From Affinundibacterium fentianense (GTDB lineage: Bacteria > Pseudomonadota > Gammaproteobacteria > Burkholderiales > Burkholderiaceae_D): a stretch of 64,000 nt of DNA. Both the position numbers and the translations under genes were made by a program. The notes below the pieces were generated by a model that was not told the DNA's origin, did no database searches, and was given only the letters and a program-made list of their open reading frames with translations. Below are positions 1-10,400 of this stretch, in pieces. The DNA lies in contig NZ_JAGSPJ010000002.1 of NCBI RefSeq assembly GCF_018139545.1, forward strand, positions 434,001-498,000, written 5' to 3'. Position 1 is the first letter of the stretch; each line of letters begins with the position of its first letter.

Positions 1-458
1 AGCTCCCCAAGTTTGTGGTGGATCAAATCATGAGAGAGGTATCTTGATCGAAACGAGATAATCCCCTGCTATGCTAGAAAATAGTTCGAAAAGTAATGCA
101 TGTTCGCATCAGCTTACCGCACCAAGCTGGGCGGAACAAATTGGGGGACGACACCACACTTTCGATGCATCAAGTTCTTCCCTTTTTGGTATTTTGCAAA
201 AATTTACGTTTCCATCGAAACGATGGAAAACGTTTCGCCGCTTGACTCTTGAGACGATTAGCAAAAATTACAAAGCCTGCGAAATGCGCAAAAAAGTTTC
301 CGCAAGTCAATATCTAAAGTATGCTTATCAAAGCTTTCATTGATCTCACATCAACGTTACACTGGATTTTTTGGAAGAATGAGAAAACGCGATCATAGAT
401 GGCTGTACCAACCAACTGAATCGAAATGAAACTTAATTTCTTGTACTAAAGGACAAGA
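1..458. other. Upstream non-coding region, no supported gene
   Basis: No recognisable gene lies here. An open frame of 90 codons (71-343) has no family resemblance, no convincing ribosome site and a composition typical of chance translation. The last bases carry the AAAGGACAAG ribosome-binding site of the sensor kinase that starts at 459. The promoter of that kinase is presumably in this stretch, but I cannot pick one clear box. Confidence 0.6.
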
Positions 459-3400
459 ATGCTCAGCACGAAAAAATATCCATTTAAACGCACCCTCTTC
501 TTGGCATTCGCCATTGCTTTAGCGGGCATCACAAGCAGCGCCATGTATGCGCGCCATCAAAGGGCGGCGCTCTTTAAAGAAGCGGAAGAAGACTTTGGAC
601 GTAGTGCAGAGCGAATTTCGAATGAGATCCAACAAAGGTTCAATTTACCTCTCTATGGCCTCACTAGCGCAAAAACACTGTTTGTCTCACGCGAACACGT
701 AGTCCGTGAGGAATTTCGCAAAGCAATTCACGCCCACAATATTGAAATGGAATTTCCGGGAATACGGGGATTTGGATTCATTCAATTAGTGGAAAAGTCT
801 GCGCTCGAAAAATTTATACAAAAAGAACGTCAAGATGGTGCCCCCCAATTCGCTCTCAAGCAATTGGATGACCACAGCCACTCCGACTTTTTAATCGTCA
901 AATACATCGAACCAGACACGAAGAATATGGGTACGATAGGATTAGACATTGGTTCAGAAAAAATCCGCAGACAGACTGCGCAGCTTGCCATCGACACTGG
1001 GCGCACCGCAATGACACCAGCAATCAACTTGGTGCAGGATGCTAAAAAATCTCCTGGCGTACTCATTTTTATGCCAGTTTACCAAGCAGATTTACCAACC
1101 TCGACGCCATCGGAACGACGCCAAGCCCTGCTAGGTTTGGTTTACACACCGGTCGTCATTGAAGAACTGATCAATCAAATACCGGATGTGCTGACGCATC
1201 GTATCGAATTCGACTTGTATGACAGCCCCACTGATAATTCGTCAAGGTCGATCATTTACGACTCTGACAAGCATGCACAAAACGCCGAGTTCGACACACA
1301 GTTTCGCGTCTTTCGACATTCGCGCGTACTCAACATTCACGGTCGTAGCCTATTATTGAATGTGAATAGTTTTCCGGGTGGCGTACGCCCGATTGACTAT
1401 CACACCCCCATTCTATTTTTTCTTGGAGGATCTCTCCTTAGCATTTTTCTCGCCATTTTTGTTTGGCGTCAATCGACGATGCGGAGGCGCGCAGAAATAT
1501 TAGCGAACAAGATGACTGATGAAACAGACCGCTTAGCTCAGGTTGTGAAGCACAGTTTAGACGCGATCATTTTCACCGACATGCAATTGGGTATCACTTG
1601 GGTCAACCAAGGTTTTACTCACACAACCGGGTATAAACTACATGAGGTCATTGGACGCCCAATCGATGAATTTATAGGGAATGCGTCAAACAAAGAAAAG
1701 ACTTTTCAACCTCTCGTCGACTTGCTCAGTGCCAATCTTGAATTGCGCCCTGTGACTTGCAATCAAAATAAAGACCGTGAACCAATACACTATGAAACCG
1801 AAATTCAAAATCTCTATGATGCACATGGAGTGCAAATCGGTTATCTTTTTATCGCTAGCAATATTACGGCGCAAGAACGAACTCGGGTGCAATTAGAAAG
1901 CGCATTACGAGACAGTACAGCGCTCCTATCCACGCTTAATAAACATGCAATCGTCTCGTTCACAGACAGGCGTGGAAGTATCCTTGAGGTCAATGACAAC
2001 TTTTGTGAGCTTAGCGGCTATACGCGTGAAGAGTTGATCGGCCGCAACCACAACATCATTAACTCAGGTACGCATAGCCTACAATTCTGGCATCAGATGT
2101 GGAAGACCGTGCTATCAGGTAAATCGTGGCACCAAGAAGTCTGTAATCGAAATAAGCAGCAGCAGCTATACTGGGTCGATACTATCATCGCCCCTTTCTT
2201 TGACCAGCAAGGTCACATCGTCAAATATATTGCGATTCGCACCGATATTACACAAAGAAAATTAGATGAGGCACGCTTGCGTGAAAATACGGCATCGATG
2301 GAAGATGCGCAAAAAATTGCACGCATCGGCTCCTATTCATCGGGGATTCACACGGGAAGTTGGCAATGTAACGCAATGCTAAATGAGATTCTAGGTGTCG
2401 AAACCGATGCGATTCGCTGCGTTGAAGATTGGAGTCAACTAATTACACCAAGATATCGCCAGATAGCGCTTGATATGTACTATCGATCGATCAACAGCGA
2501 TGGCAAGTTTTTGTACGATTATGAAATGCGTAGACCCTCCGATGGTCAACATATTTGGGTAACGATCCGCGGTCATTTTGAGTATGATGAAAACCAAACG
2601 CCCATCACACTAGTTGGTTCAATCCAAGACATTACCGATGTCAAAAATCGTGAACTAGAACTCACACGGTATCGCGATCACCTAGAAGACTTGGTCGCTA
2701 CCAAAACCAAGGATTTACAAAACAGTTTCATTGCGAACAAACGCGCGCTGAATGCTCTCAAACAGCAGAAATTTGTTTTGGATCAGCATACCATCGTCAC
2801 CACCTCAGGTTTGGATGGACTCATCCATTATGGGAATCAAAAATTCATCGAATTGAGTGGTTTTTCACATGAAGAATTCATCGGAAAAGATCATCACATC
2901 TTAAATTCAGGATTTCACCCTGCCGAATTCTTCCGAGAGATGTATGAAACGATCGCTCAAGGCAAAGTATGGCACGGTCAAATTTGCAATCGCAAAAAAA
3001 ATGGTGAACTATTTTGGATCGATTCAACGATAGTCGTGTACACAGATGCCGATACAGATGAAGCGGAGTACATTAGCATCAGTACGGACATCACCGCACG
3101 GAAAGTCAGTGAAGAAGCGCTAAGGCATAGCGAGGAACGTTTCGAGTTGGCCATTCAAGCTGCTGATGAAGGCGTCTGGGATCAAAATCTTGTCACCGGC
3201 GAGTTATACCACTCGCCGCGTATGGCTAGTATGTTGGGCTACACTGAAGCAGAAATGCCCGCTGTTCAGGAAAAATGGGAAACAATTTATCATCCCGACG
3301 ATGCCGCAGAATACAAGCGCCAAGTCAAAGAACATTTCACCGATCCGAGCAAAGAAATTCGTATCAGTGGTCGTATGCGGCACAAGGACGGTAGCTGGCG

Positions 3401-5492
3401 ATGGATCTTAGTGCAAGCGCGCAGCACCCGTGATGCAAACGGTAGACCAGTACGTCTGACGGGAACCAATAGCGATATCACCGCTATCAAGCAAGCGGAA
3501 GATGCGGCCTTTGCAGCCAATCGTGCGAAATCTGAATTTTTAGCCAACATGAGCCATGAAATTCGTACACCTATGAACGGTGTGATTGGCATGATCGATA
3601 TTTTGCAACAAACTGATCTGCAAAATTCACAAAGAAAAATGTTGGAGACGGTGCAAAACTCAGCCGTTTCATTGCTGAATATTTTAAATGACATTTTGGA
3701 TTTTTCGAAAATTGAAGCAGATAAATTGCAGATCGAACATATTCCAACGCAACTATGGGATGTAGTCGAAGATGTCAGCAAATTGATGCTCAATGTAGCG
3801 CTCAAAAAGAATTTGGGAGTTTCCGTTTTTATCGACCCAATTCTTCCCAATTGGATATGGTCAGACCCAACCCGCTTACGCCAAATTCTCTTCAATTTGA
3901 TCGGTAATGCTTTAAAGTTCACACCAGAAAATGGTACTGCAGTCAGCCTACATCTGAGCGCGGCGACAGGCAATGATGGATTGCAGAAATTAAGTATCAC
4001 AATTACGGATCGCGGTATCGGCATGAGTGAAGAAATGCTTGCGCATCTTTTTACCCCATTTACCCAAGCGGACGCGAGCACGGCGAGAAAATTTGGAGGA
4101 ACAGGACTTGGGCTATCAATTACACACCGTCTTGTTGGATTGATGCAAGGCCAAATCCGAGTGGAAAGTCAGCCGGGCGAAGGATCGAGTTTTCATATTC
4201 AACTTCCTCTACAAATCGCTGAGGCACCACCGGAGATGGCACATCGCCGCATACCAGATATTAGTCAAATTGAAGTACTTGTGGTAACCCAACGCACCCT
4301 CGCAATTCACCAGCTTCAAGCCTATCTGCAGCATGCTAAAGTACCGTTCAAATTTTTTGATACCGTCGCGAAAGTATGTAGCGAACTAGCCGCAGAAAAA
4401 CGAGAAGTTGTGGTTCTACTCGATCATTTTGATCCTGAAATTGTGCAAGAAATTCAGCAATGTCCTATCCTGCCGACATTGAAAACTGCCTATCTCTGTC
4501 GACGTTCGGCACAAGAAGTATCAAACCCATGGCAAAGTACAGCGATTGAAGCTGAACCCTTATTTTATCGCGATCTTATCGAAGGTATTGCGATTGCTAG
4601 CGGCAAAGTACGCGACGTAAAACAGGGACAAAACCAAATTGCCAAGTCTGTTGAAAAGTCAGCCGTCGTCGAGCAAAAGCGGTCGCAACATCCCATTCTC
4701 TTAGCTGAAGACAACGAGACAAATCGAGAAGTGATTCTCGAGCAATTGCGCCTACTTGGCTATTCTGCAGAAGCTGCGGAAGATGGAATCAGGGCTTTCG
4801 ACATGTGGCAAAAAGGTAGCTTCTCTCTGCTCCTAACCGACTGCCATATGCCGAATATGGATGGCTTTGAATTGACAGCTGCCATCCGAGCGAAAGAACA
4901 AACAAGGGGGAATGGTGTTTCTCACCTACCCATCATCGCCGTCACAGCCAATGCGATGCAAGGGGAAGCTGAGCAATGCCGTGAGCGTGGCATGGATGAC
5001 TATCTCTCTAAACCTTTAAGGTTGCATGAACTTAAAGATATGATGGAAAAATGGCTGCCTGCAATACCAACCGATAAGGATGCGGAATCACAAGCTTCTG
5101 GGGTGACGACGAACATGAAAGAGAACACAGTTGCTGCTCACGTCACAATTCTAGAATCGTTTAATTCAACCACACTTATTGATTTAGTTGGGGACAACCC
5201 AAGCTTGCATCAACGATTACTCAGAAAATACTTGGAAAAAGGTCATAACGAGATCGCAGCCATCATGCAAGCTTGCAAAGCGCAAGATATTGCCGCGATA
5301 GCCAATCTGGCGCATACTTTAAAGTCTGCATCACGTTCGGTCGGCGCGCTTCAGCTAGGAGATTTGTGCCAACGTATTGAGCACTGTAGTCGTCAACAAC
5401 AAGCTGAAGAGGCCATTCAGCTGTGTGAACAATTAACCGAAATTTATGAACACGCTGTCCATCGCATACAGGCTCACCTCAGCAAGCTATAA
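459..5492 (+). CDS. CHASE/multi-PAS hybrid sensor histidine kinase with receiver and Hpt domains
   Basis: A very large (1677 residue) inner-membrane hybrid sensor kinase that should autophosphorylate and pass phosphate along an internal His-Asp-His relay. Order seen: transmembrane helix at about 10-30; extracytoplasmic CHASE domain at about 35-310 (GIRGFGF and IGLDIGSE motifs); second helix at about 318-337; about five PAS/PAC modules between 355 and 1020, with a coiled linker near 740-765; HisKA with H1033 in NMSHEIRTP; HATPase with N1146/N1150 and GTGLGLS; a degenerate receiver-like stretch at about 1265-1345; a true receiver with D1461 in LLLTDCHMPNMDG; and a C-terminal Hpt domain with H1619 in AHTLKSASRS. 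The ATG follows AAAGGACAAG. A single-receiver gene lies 108 bp downstream and is a likely output partner. The signal sensed is unknown; CHASE domains bind small extracellular ligands. Confidence 0.93.
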   Translation: MLSTKKYPFKRTLFLAFAIALAGITSSAMYARHQRAALFKEAEEDFGRSAERISNEIQQRFNLPLYGLTSAKTLFVSREHVVREEFRKAIHAHNIEMEFPGIRGFGFIQLVEKSALEKFIQKERQDGAPQFALKQLDDHSHSDFLIVKYIEPDTKNMGTIGLDIGSEKIRRQTAQLAIDTGRTAMTPAINLVQDAKKSPGVLIFMPVYQADLPTSTPSERRQALLGLVYTPVVIEELINQIPDVLTHRIEFDLYDSPTDNSSRSIIYDSDKHAQNAEFDTQFRVFRHSRVLNIHGRSLLLNVNSFPGGVRPIDYHTPILFFLGGSLLSIFLAIFVWRQSTMRRRAEILANKMTDETDRLAQVVKHSLDAIIFTDMQLGITWVNQGFTHTTGYKLHEVIGRPIDEFIGNASNKEKTFQPLVDLLSANLELRPVTCNQNKDREPIHYETEIQNLYDAHGVQIGYLFIASNITAQERTRVQLESALRDSTALLSTLNKHAIVSFTDRRGSILEVNDNFCELSGYTREELIGRNHNIINSGTHSLQFWHQMWKTVLSGKSWHQEVCNRNKQQQLYWVDTIIAPFFDQQGHIVKYIAIRTDITQRKLDEARLRENTASMEDAQKIARIGSYSSGIHTGSWQCNAMLNEILGVETDAIRCVEDWSQLITPRYRQIALDMYYRSINSDGKFLYDYEMRRPSDGQHIWVTIRGHFEYDENQTPITLVGSIQDITDVKNRELELTRYRDHLEDLVATKTKDLQNSFIANKRALNALKQQKFVLDQHTIVTTSGLDGLIHYGNQKFIELSGFSHEEFIGKDHHILNSGFHPAEFFREMYETIAQGKVWHGQICNRKKNGELFWIDSTIVVYTDADTDEAEYISISTDITARKVSEEALRHSEERFELAIQAADEGVWDQNLVTGELYHSPRMASMLGYTEAEMPAVQEKWETIYHPDDAAEYKRQVKEHFTDPSKEIRISGRMRHKDGSWRWILVQARSTRDANGRPVRLTGTNSDITAIKQAEDAAFAANRAKSEFLANMSHEIRTPMNGVIGMIDILQQTDLQNSQRKMLETVQNSAVSLLNILNDILDFSKIEADKLQIEHIPTQLWDVVEDVSKLMLNVALKKNLGVSVFIDPILPNWIWSDPTRLRQILFNLIGNALKFTPENGTAVSLHLSAATGNDGLQKLSITITDRGIGMSEEMLAHLFTPFTQADASTARKFGGTGLGLSITHRLVGLMQGQIRVESQPGEGSSFHIQLPLQIAEAPPEMAHRRIPDISQIEVLVVTQRTLAIHQLQAYLQHAKVPFKFFDTVAKVCSELAAEKREVVVLLDHFDPEIVQEIQQCPILPTLKTAYLCRRSAQEVSNPWQSTAIEAEPLFYRDLIEGIAIASGKVRDVKQGQNQIAKSVEKSAVVEQKRSQHPILLAEDNETNREVILEQLRLLGYSAEAAEDGIRAFDMWQKGSFSLLLTDCHMPNMDGFELTAAIRAKEQTRGNGVSHLPIIAVTANAMQGEAEQCRERGMDDYLSKPLRLHELKDMMEKWLPAIPTDKDAESQASGVTTNMKENTVAAHVTILESFNSTTLIDLVGDNPSLHQRLLRKYLEKGHNEIAAIMQACKAQDIAAIANLAHTLKSASRSVGALQLGDLCQRIEHCSRQQQAEEAIQLCEQLTEIYEHAVHRIQAHLSKL

Positions 5493-5600
5493 AGCTATCA
5501 TGACAAACAAAATGGATTTCAATAAATCCTTCTACTGATAGCCAATACGGGACTAGCGAAATTTGATAACACTTACTTGATCAATTAAGGAAAAAGAAAA

Positions 5601-6002
5601 ATGACGACTACAAGCAACACGACCAAATCGGTCTTTGTCCTTGACGACGACGATTTTAGTCAGGATGTCATGGCGGGCATGCTGAGCGAACTTGGTATCA
5701 CCGAAGTGACTACCGCGCTGAATGGCAAAAACGCCCTTCAACAGCTCGCGAATATGAGTACGCCTCCGGATTTACTGATTTGCGATATCTTGATGCCAGA
5801 TATGGATGGAATGGATTTTCTGATGGAACTCGGGAAACTGCATTACAAAGGAAAAGTGATGCTAGTCAGCGGCATAGCAGAAGATGTCTTAAAAATTGCA
5901 GAAGATGTCGTACGCGCAGATGGCATTCAATTACTGGGAGCGTTTATCAAGCCGATTAAGCTCGAAGACCTACGTCGAGCAATCACGCAAGATTCTCCCT
6001 AA
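5601..6002 (+). CDS. Single-domain response regulator (CheY-like receiver)
   Basis: A 133-residue protein that is essentially one receiver domain. The acidic pocket is seen in VFVLDDDDFS, the phosphoacceptor Asp in LLICDILMPDMDGMDF, and the conserved Lys in GAFIKPIKLEDL. There is no DNA-binding or enzymatic output domain, so it must act by protein contact or as a phosphate carrier. It lies just after the hybrid kinase in the same direction, which makes it a likely target of that kinase's Hpt domain (inference from position). The start is chosen at the ATG that follows AAGGAAAAAG. Confidence 0.9.
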   Translation: MTTTSNTTKSVFVLDDDDFSQDVMAGMLSELGITEVTTALNGKNALQQLANMSTPPDLLICDILMPDMDGMDFLMELGKLHYKGKVMLVSGIAEDVLKIAEDVVRADGIQLLGAFIKPIKLEDLRRAITQDSP

Positions 6003-6196
6003 GTCGTTGTATTGCTAGATGACTTCCCGCTTACGTTAACATAAGGTCCCGCGTTGGGTATTTGACCACGATTTTTAGATTGTGAATCCTGCGATAAAAT
6101 TCTGCGACAGATGGGGCGAACAGGGAAAGCGCCTCATCTGCAGTGAGTTGACTTGAGCGCACCCTATGACTTTTCGATAAAATAGCGCCCTCTTGA

Positions 6197-7378
6197 TTGC
6201 TTTTTTTGGTGCATATTTTGGAATTATTACATATAGATTGTCTAGGACATCCGCTACGTCTCGAAGCTTCTTTGGCTGGATGGCAGCAGTTATTTTGGAA
6301 CGGCGAATTAGTTTCGCAGCGCGATGCTGCTGCTGAACACGAAGGCAAATTTACCCATGCATTTACCTTGCACCTCCAAAATGCGGTAGCCAAAGAAGAA
6401 ACGCAGGCGCTTTCCACCGATAAGACCGAGTTGAGCAATGCGCAAATGCAAGCCAATGAGGCAATTATCCAGATCCAACTCGAAACTGATTTGCATTGGC
6501 AGCCATTTCAATTTCGCTACACACTAGTCATCAATGGCGAGCAAGTGTGTGCAGGCGAACGAAATAGCAAAGACATCGAGCGTCAAACGCCCACTGTTCA
6601 ATCTGGAGTGAAGGAAAAGCCCAGCCTATTAGGTTTAGGTTCGCTCGCGTTTAAATTGATCAAGAGTGCGAAGTTCATTAAAGCATTGTTTGCAGCTGCG
6701 ACCTTGGCTGCTTATTCTTGGCTATTTTCATTTCAATTTGCGATCGCCTTCGTCGCCTGTTTAGTGATTCATGAATATGGTCACATTCGTGCAATGCAAT
6801 ATTTTGGAATGAAAACCAAGGGCATTTATCTGATTCCATTTATGGGTGGTTTGGCACTGTCTGAAGACAAAATTAATACCCGCTGGCAGGACGTCACGAT
6901 TTCGATCATGGGACCAACTTTCGGCTTACTTTTATCGATAGGCTTGCTTATCGTCTATTGGATTACTGGGAGTCTATTTTTCGCCGCACTGGCAAATTTT
7001 AACGCGCTAATCAATCTCATTAATCTATTGCCTATACTGCCGCTCGATGGCGGTCATGTCGTCAAGAGTATCGGATTCTCAGTCAACGGGAAATTTGGCT
7101 TGATTGCCATGATTGTCGGCTCTGTTCTAGGGATAGTCGGTAGCTATAGTCTAGGTCTAAGTTTTCTTGCGCTATTTATGTTAATCGGTACGTTTGAAAT
7201 CGTCGGGGAATGGAAATTACGCCATTTCAGCCATCTCTTACCACTCGATCGCTATGGACAAATATTCTCCACCGTTTGGTATATCCTTACAATCGCCAGC
7301 CTCGTTGGCATCATGTGGTACTTCTCGCACAGCGGCGATCCCTTGCTCGCGGCACCGATGGGTATTTTGCGCGGATAA
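6197..7378 (+). CDS. M50-family (site-2 protease-like) membrane metalloprotease
   Basis: Predicted zinc intramembrane protease of the M50 type. The zinc motif HEYGH (H192, E193, H196) lies in a membrane helix, and the second motif, LPLDGGH with D284, lies about 90 residues later, as expected for this family. Residues 1-150 are soluble and unlike common site-2 proteases; 150-390 hold about six hydrophobic segments. No PDZ domain is seen, so it is not RseP. The start is uncertain: the frame opens with TTG at 6197, with GTG at 6209 and TTG at 6218 as alternatives; none has a strong ribosome site and no early ATG exists. It ends just before a bidirectional terminator. The substrate cannot be told from sequence. 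Confidence 0.85.
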   Translation: MLFLVHILELLHIDCLGHPLRLEASLAGWQQLFWNGELVSQRDAAAEHEGKFTHAFTLHLQNAVAKEETQALSTDKTELSNAQMQANEAIIQIQLETDLHWQPFQFRYTLVINGEQVCAGERNSKDIERQTPTVQSGVKEKPSLLGLGSLAFKLIKSAKFIKALFAAATLAAYSWLFSFQFAIAFVACLVIHEYGHIRAMQYFGMKTKGIYLIPFMGGLALSEDKINTRWQDVTISIMGPTFGLLLSIGLLIVYWITGSLFFAALANFNALINLINLLPILPLDGGHVVKSIGFSVNGKFGLIAMIVGSVLGIVGSYSLGLSFLALFMLIGTFEIVGEWKLRHFSHLLPLDRYGQIFSTVWYILTIASLVGIMWYFSHSGDPLLAAPMGILRG

Positions 7379-7406
7379 TCAATAGTGAAAATATGATTGC
7401 AGCAAT

Positions 7407-7443
7407 AAAAAAACCACTGACTATCACAAGCAGTGGTTTTTTT
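7407..7443. terminator. Bidirectional intrinsic terminator
   Basis: Hairpin with arms AAACCACTG and CAGTGGTTT around an 11-base loop, flanked by A and T tracts on both sides. It sits between two convergent genes (the M50 protease on + and the S9 peptidase on -) and can end both transcripts. Confidence 0.9.
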
Positions 7444-7468
7444 ATTGCAATTCCAACTTTCGATCAGT

Positions 7469-10400
7469 TTATTTTGTCTCTGGCATCTCGACCGATTTTG
7501 CTCCAGACTTCTCACCGATTTTTGCGGGAATAAATTGTCCCATCACATCGCGCTTACCGCGCTCCAAATAAGGAATAGGAATATCCATCCAATCTGGTCT
7601 AGGCTTGTTCAACAAGTAATGATCAAAGAATTCGCCCATGTGCACCGTGAAATGTTTGATGTTATCGCGGTCACGTAAGCCATGTTTTTCGCCGTTATAG
7701 TTGAACCAATAAGCTTCTTTGTTGAGTCGACGCAAAGCCGAAAAGAATTCAATCGCTTGGTACCAAGGTACCGCATCATCATCGTCGTTATGCACCGTCA
7801 AGAATGGTGTCTGGACTTTATCGACTGCAAAAATCGGTGAGTTCTCAACATACTTGCTAGTGCTATCCCAAGGCGTGCCTCCAATCCGACTCTGTCCACG
7901 TTCATATTGAAATGCGCGACTAATCCCCGCGCCCCAACGGATACCACCATAACCACTGATCATGTTTGCCATGGAAGCGCCTGCCTCCGCGGCTCGGAAA
8001 ATATTCGTGCGAGTCAATAAATAGTTAATTTGATAGGCACCCCAACTGTGCCCTTGTATTCCTACTCGTTTAGGATCGACATAGCCTTTTGCAATCACTT
8101 GTTTAACCGCCGGCACGACAGTATCCAACGCACTTTTCCCTGGATAGCCTGTTTTGTAAACGATGTCGGGACGCAGCACGATATAACCATTACTGACATA
8201 ACGAGCGACATTGATATTCTGACCCGGTGCAGGCGTCACATATCGATACATATTGTCGGTCATCTTCTCGTAGATGTAGACCATCATAGGATATTTTTTC
8301 TTGGGATCGAAATTCTCCGGCTTCGCTATCAATGCCCGCAGTTTTTTACCATCAGCACTTATGTACTCAATCATTTCTTGAGTACCCCATTGGTAATCGG
8401 CTTGCTGCGGATTGGCGTTAGAAATCCGTTGCACGTTTTTAAAACTTAAATCGGTTTGCCAGAGATCAGGAAATTCGGTAAAAGTCTGTTGAGTCAATAA
8501 GACTGCGTCTCCCTCTTTCGCCTTCATCAGATTACTCAGATGCTTATCAGCGTGCATCAATTTTTGCGGTTCCACGCAAGCCGCAGCGCGTGGATCAATA
8601 CGATAGTAGCCGGTCGACTGATTGACGTCATGGGTCGCACTTAATATCCACGCTTGGTCTGTATTTAAGGGCTTGGTGATTGGAGATTGTTTACTATCAC
8701 CTAAATGTAAGTAGCGTAATTCCAATTGATTTTTACGACCAAAACCGGCGCTCAAGTTACGCGCCGATTTACTCGCTAATTTCACTTCCCACAAATCAAA
8801 CTGATCGTAAAGCACGACACTCTCATCATCGGCAGTCCACCCCGCAACACCAAATGCGTTCTTTGGCTCTGGCGTATCGCGCTGTTCATCTTCAAAATGC
8901 GTTTTGATATGAGAAGTCAAATTACTCTTCTTCCCATCGATGGTCGAATAGGCCCACCAAGCGCTCTTTTCTGGCTCAAAATTCAGCAAGTATTTTCCAC
9001 TGGGGGAAATTTGCGGCATGAAGCGCGCTTTTTCCAACAGCATCTTTGCTTGCCCGCTCTGTAAATCGATTGCATAGGCGTCGTAGTGCAAGCTGTCCCA
9101 TGATAGAAGTTGGCGATATGGAAGGCTGCTAATACCCATCGCAAATTGCGCATTATCATTCACGATGATTTGCGGGATTAATTTGTTCGCCAATTGAACG
9201 AATTTACCGTCTGCCAAGTGCAATACTGCTCGGTAATTTTTTTGCCTATCGCGCTCTGCATTGGCCTTTTGCATGGATTGCAGTTCAGGATCTTTCCAGT
9301 GCCATAAATCAACTTTCATTGGTTCGGGCGCGTTTTTGATAGGCGTTTTTGGAATTTCTGCCGTACTAAAAAATAACCTTTGTCCATCTTTGCTAAAGAC
9401 CAAATCCCCGTGTTCGCTGGGTGCCCAAGCTTTCTGCATACCCAGCGAGTCCGCATTCACGTTCCATTCTTTGCCGCTACTTAGGTTCCAGTAATACAAT
9501 TGAAAAACATTGGTGTCGAGATTCGCATCAGTTGTCTTTGCATCGGTCGCTTTCTTCTTTTTGGCGACTTGATCACGATTCGACAAAACAGCAAATTGTT
9601 CACCTTGTTCATCAAACCGAAGATGCTTATAACTACCAGCACCAATCAGTAAGCTTCGAGTTTGCTGTGTTGACGAAGTCCATAGATAAATTCCTTCGCT
9701 CGCCAAAGGATCGGCTTTTTCTACTGGTTCTGTTTTGATCGACGCTGATTCACCAGATGTAGTGCTAGCGACTGTCTTTGTGACCTCTTTTGTCGGCTCT
9801 TTGGTCGGCTGATCTTTCAAGGAAATGGAATAGGCAAGAGCACTTCCTGACTTATTCCACACCGCTTCCCAAACGTCTTTGATCGACTGTTTTTTATTCT
9901 CAGCTAAATTCCAAATGATGAGTTCTGTACCCACATCCTTCTTCTTCGCAGGAATGTTCGCTGCGGGGTTCGGTGCCGATTGATCCGTATCGTCATCCAA
10001 CGATCCCCAATCTGAAAATGCCTCATCCAATAGCTCATGATCTTTGCTTCCATCATTTTCTTTAGAAACAGATTTCTTCACTTCCTTTGGCGCTTCCAAT
10101 AGCACTGCGAGCAAACTCTGACCATCTTCTGGGAAACTAAAACGCTTTACACGTTCGATCATCTCTGTGTGACCTGTTTGCAATTGCATTACACCAACAC
10201 CTGCTTTGGGTGCGTCTTCAGTTTTGACTTTGTCCTTTTTTGCTTTATCGAGTTCAATACGGCTTGGAGCACGCGCAAAAGCAACATATCTTCCATCGGC
10301 GCTAAACACGGGAGAATGTCCACGTGGTGCGCGCCATTCCCGACCGTCGATCAAATTGCGCACAACGATTTCGCCGTCAGACTCTTGTCCAACCAGAGCA

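Noticed and set aside
71-343. Open frame of 90 codons before the sensor kinase
   Set aside because: No ribosome site, no family resemblance and composition like chance translation.
3290-4081. 263-codon open frame opposite the kinase's HisKA region
   Set aside because: It is a reverse-strand shadow of the histidine kinase coding sequence, which has clear motifs.
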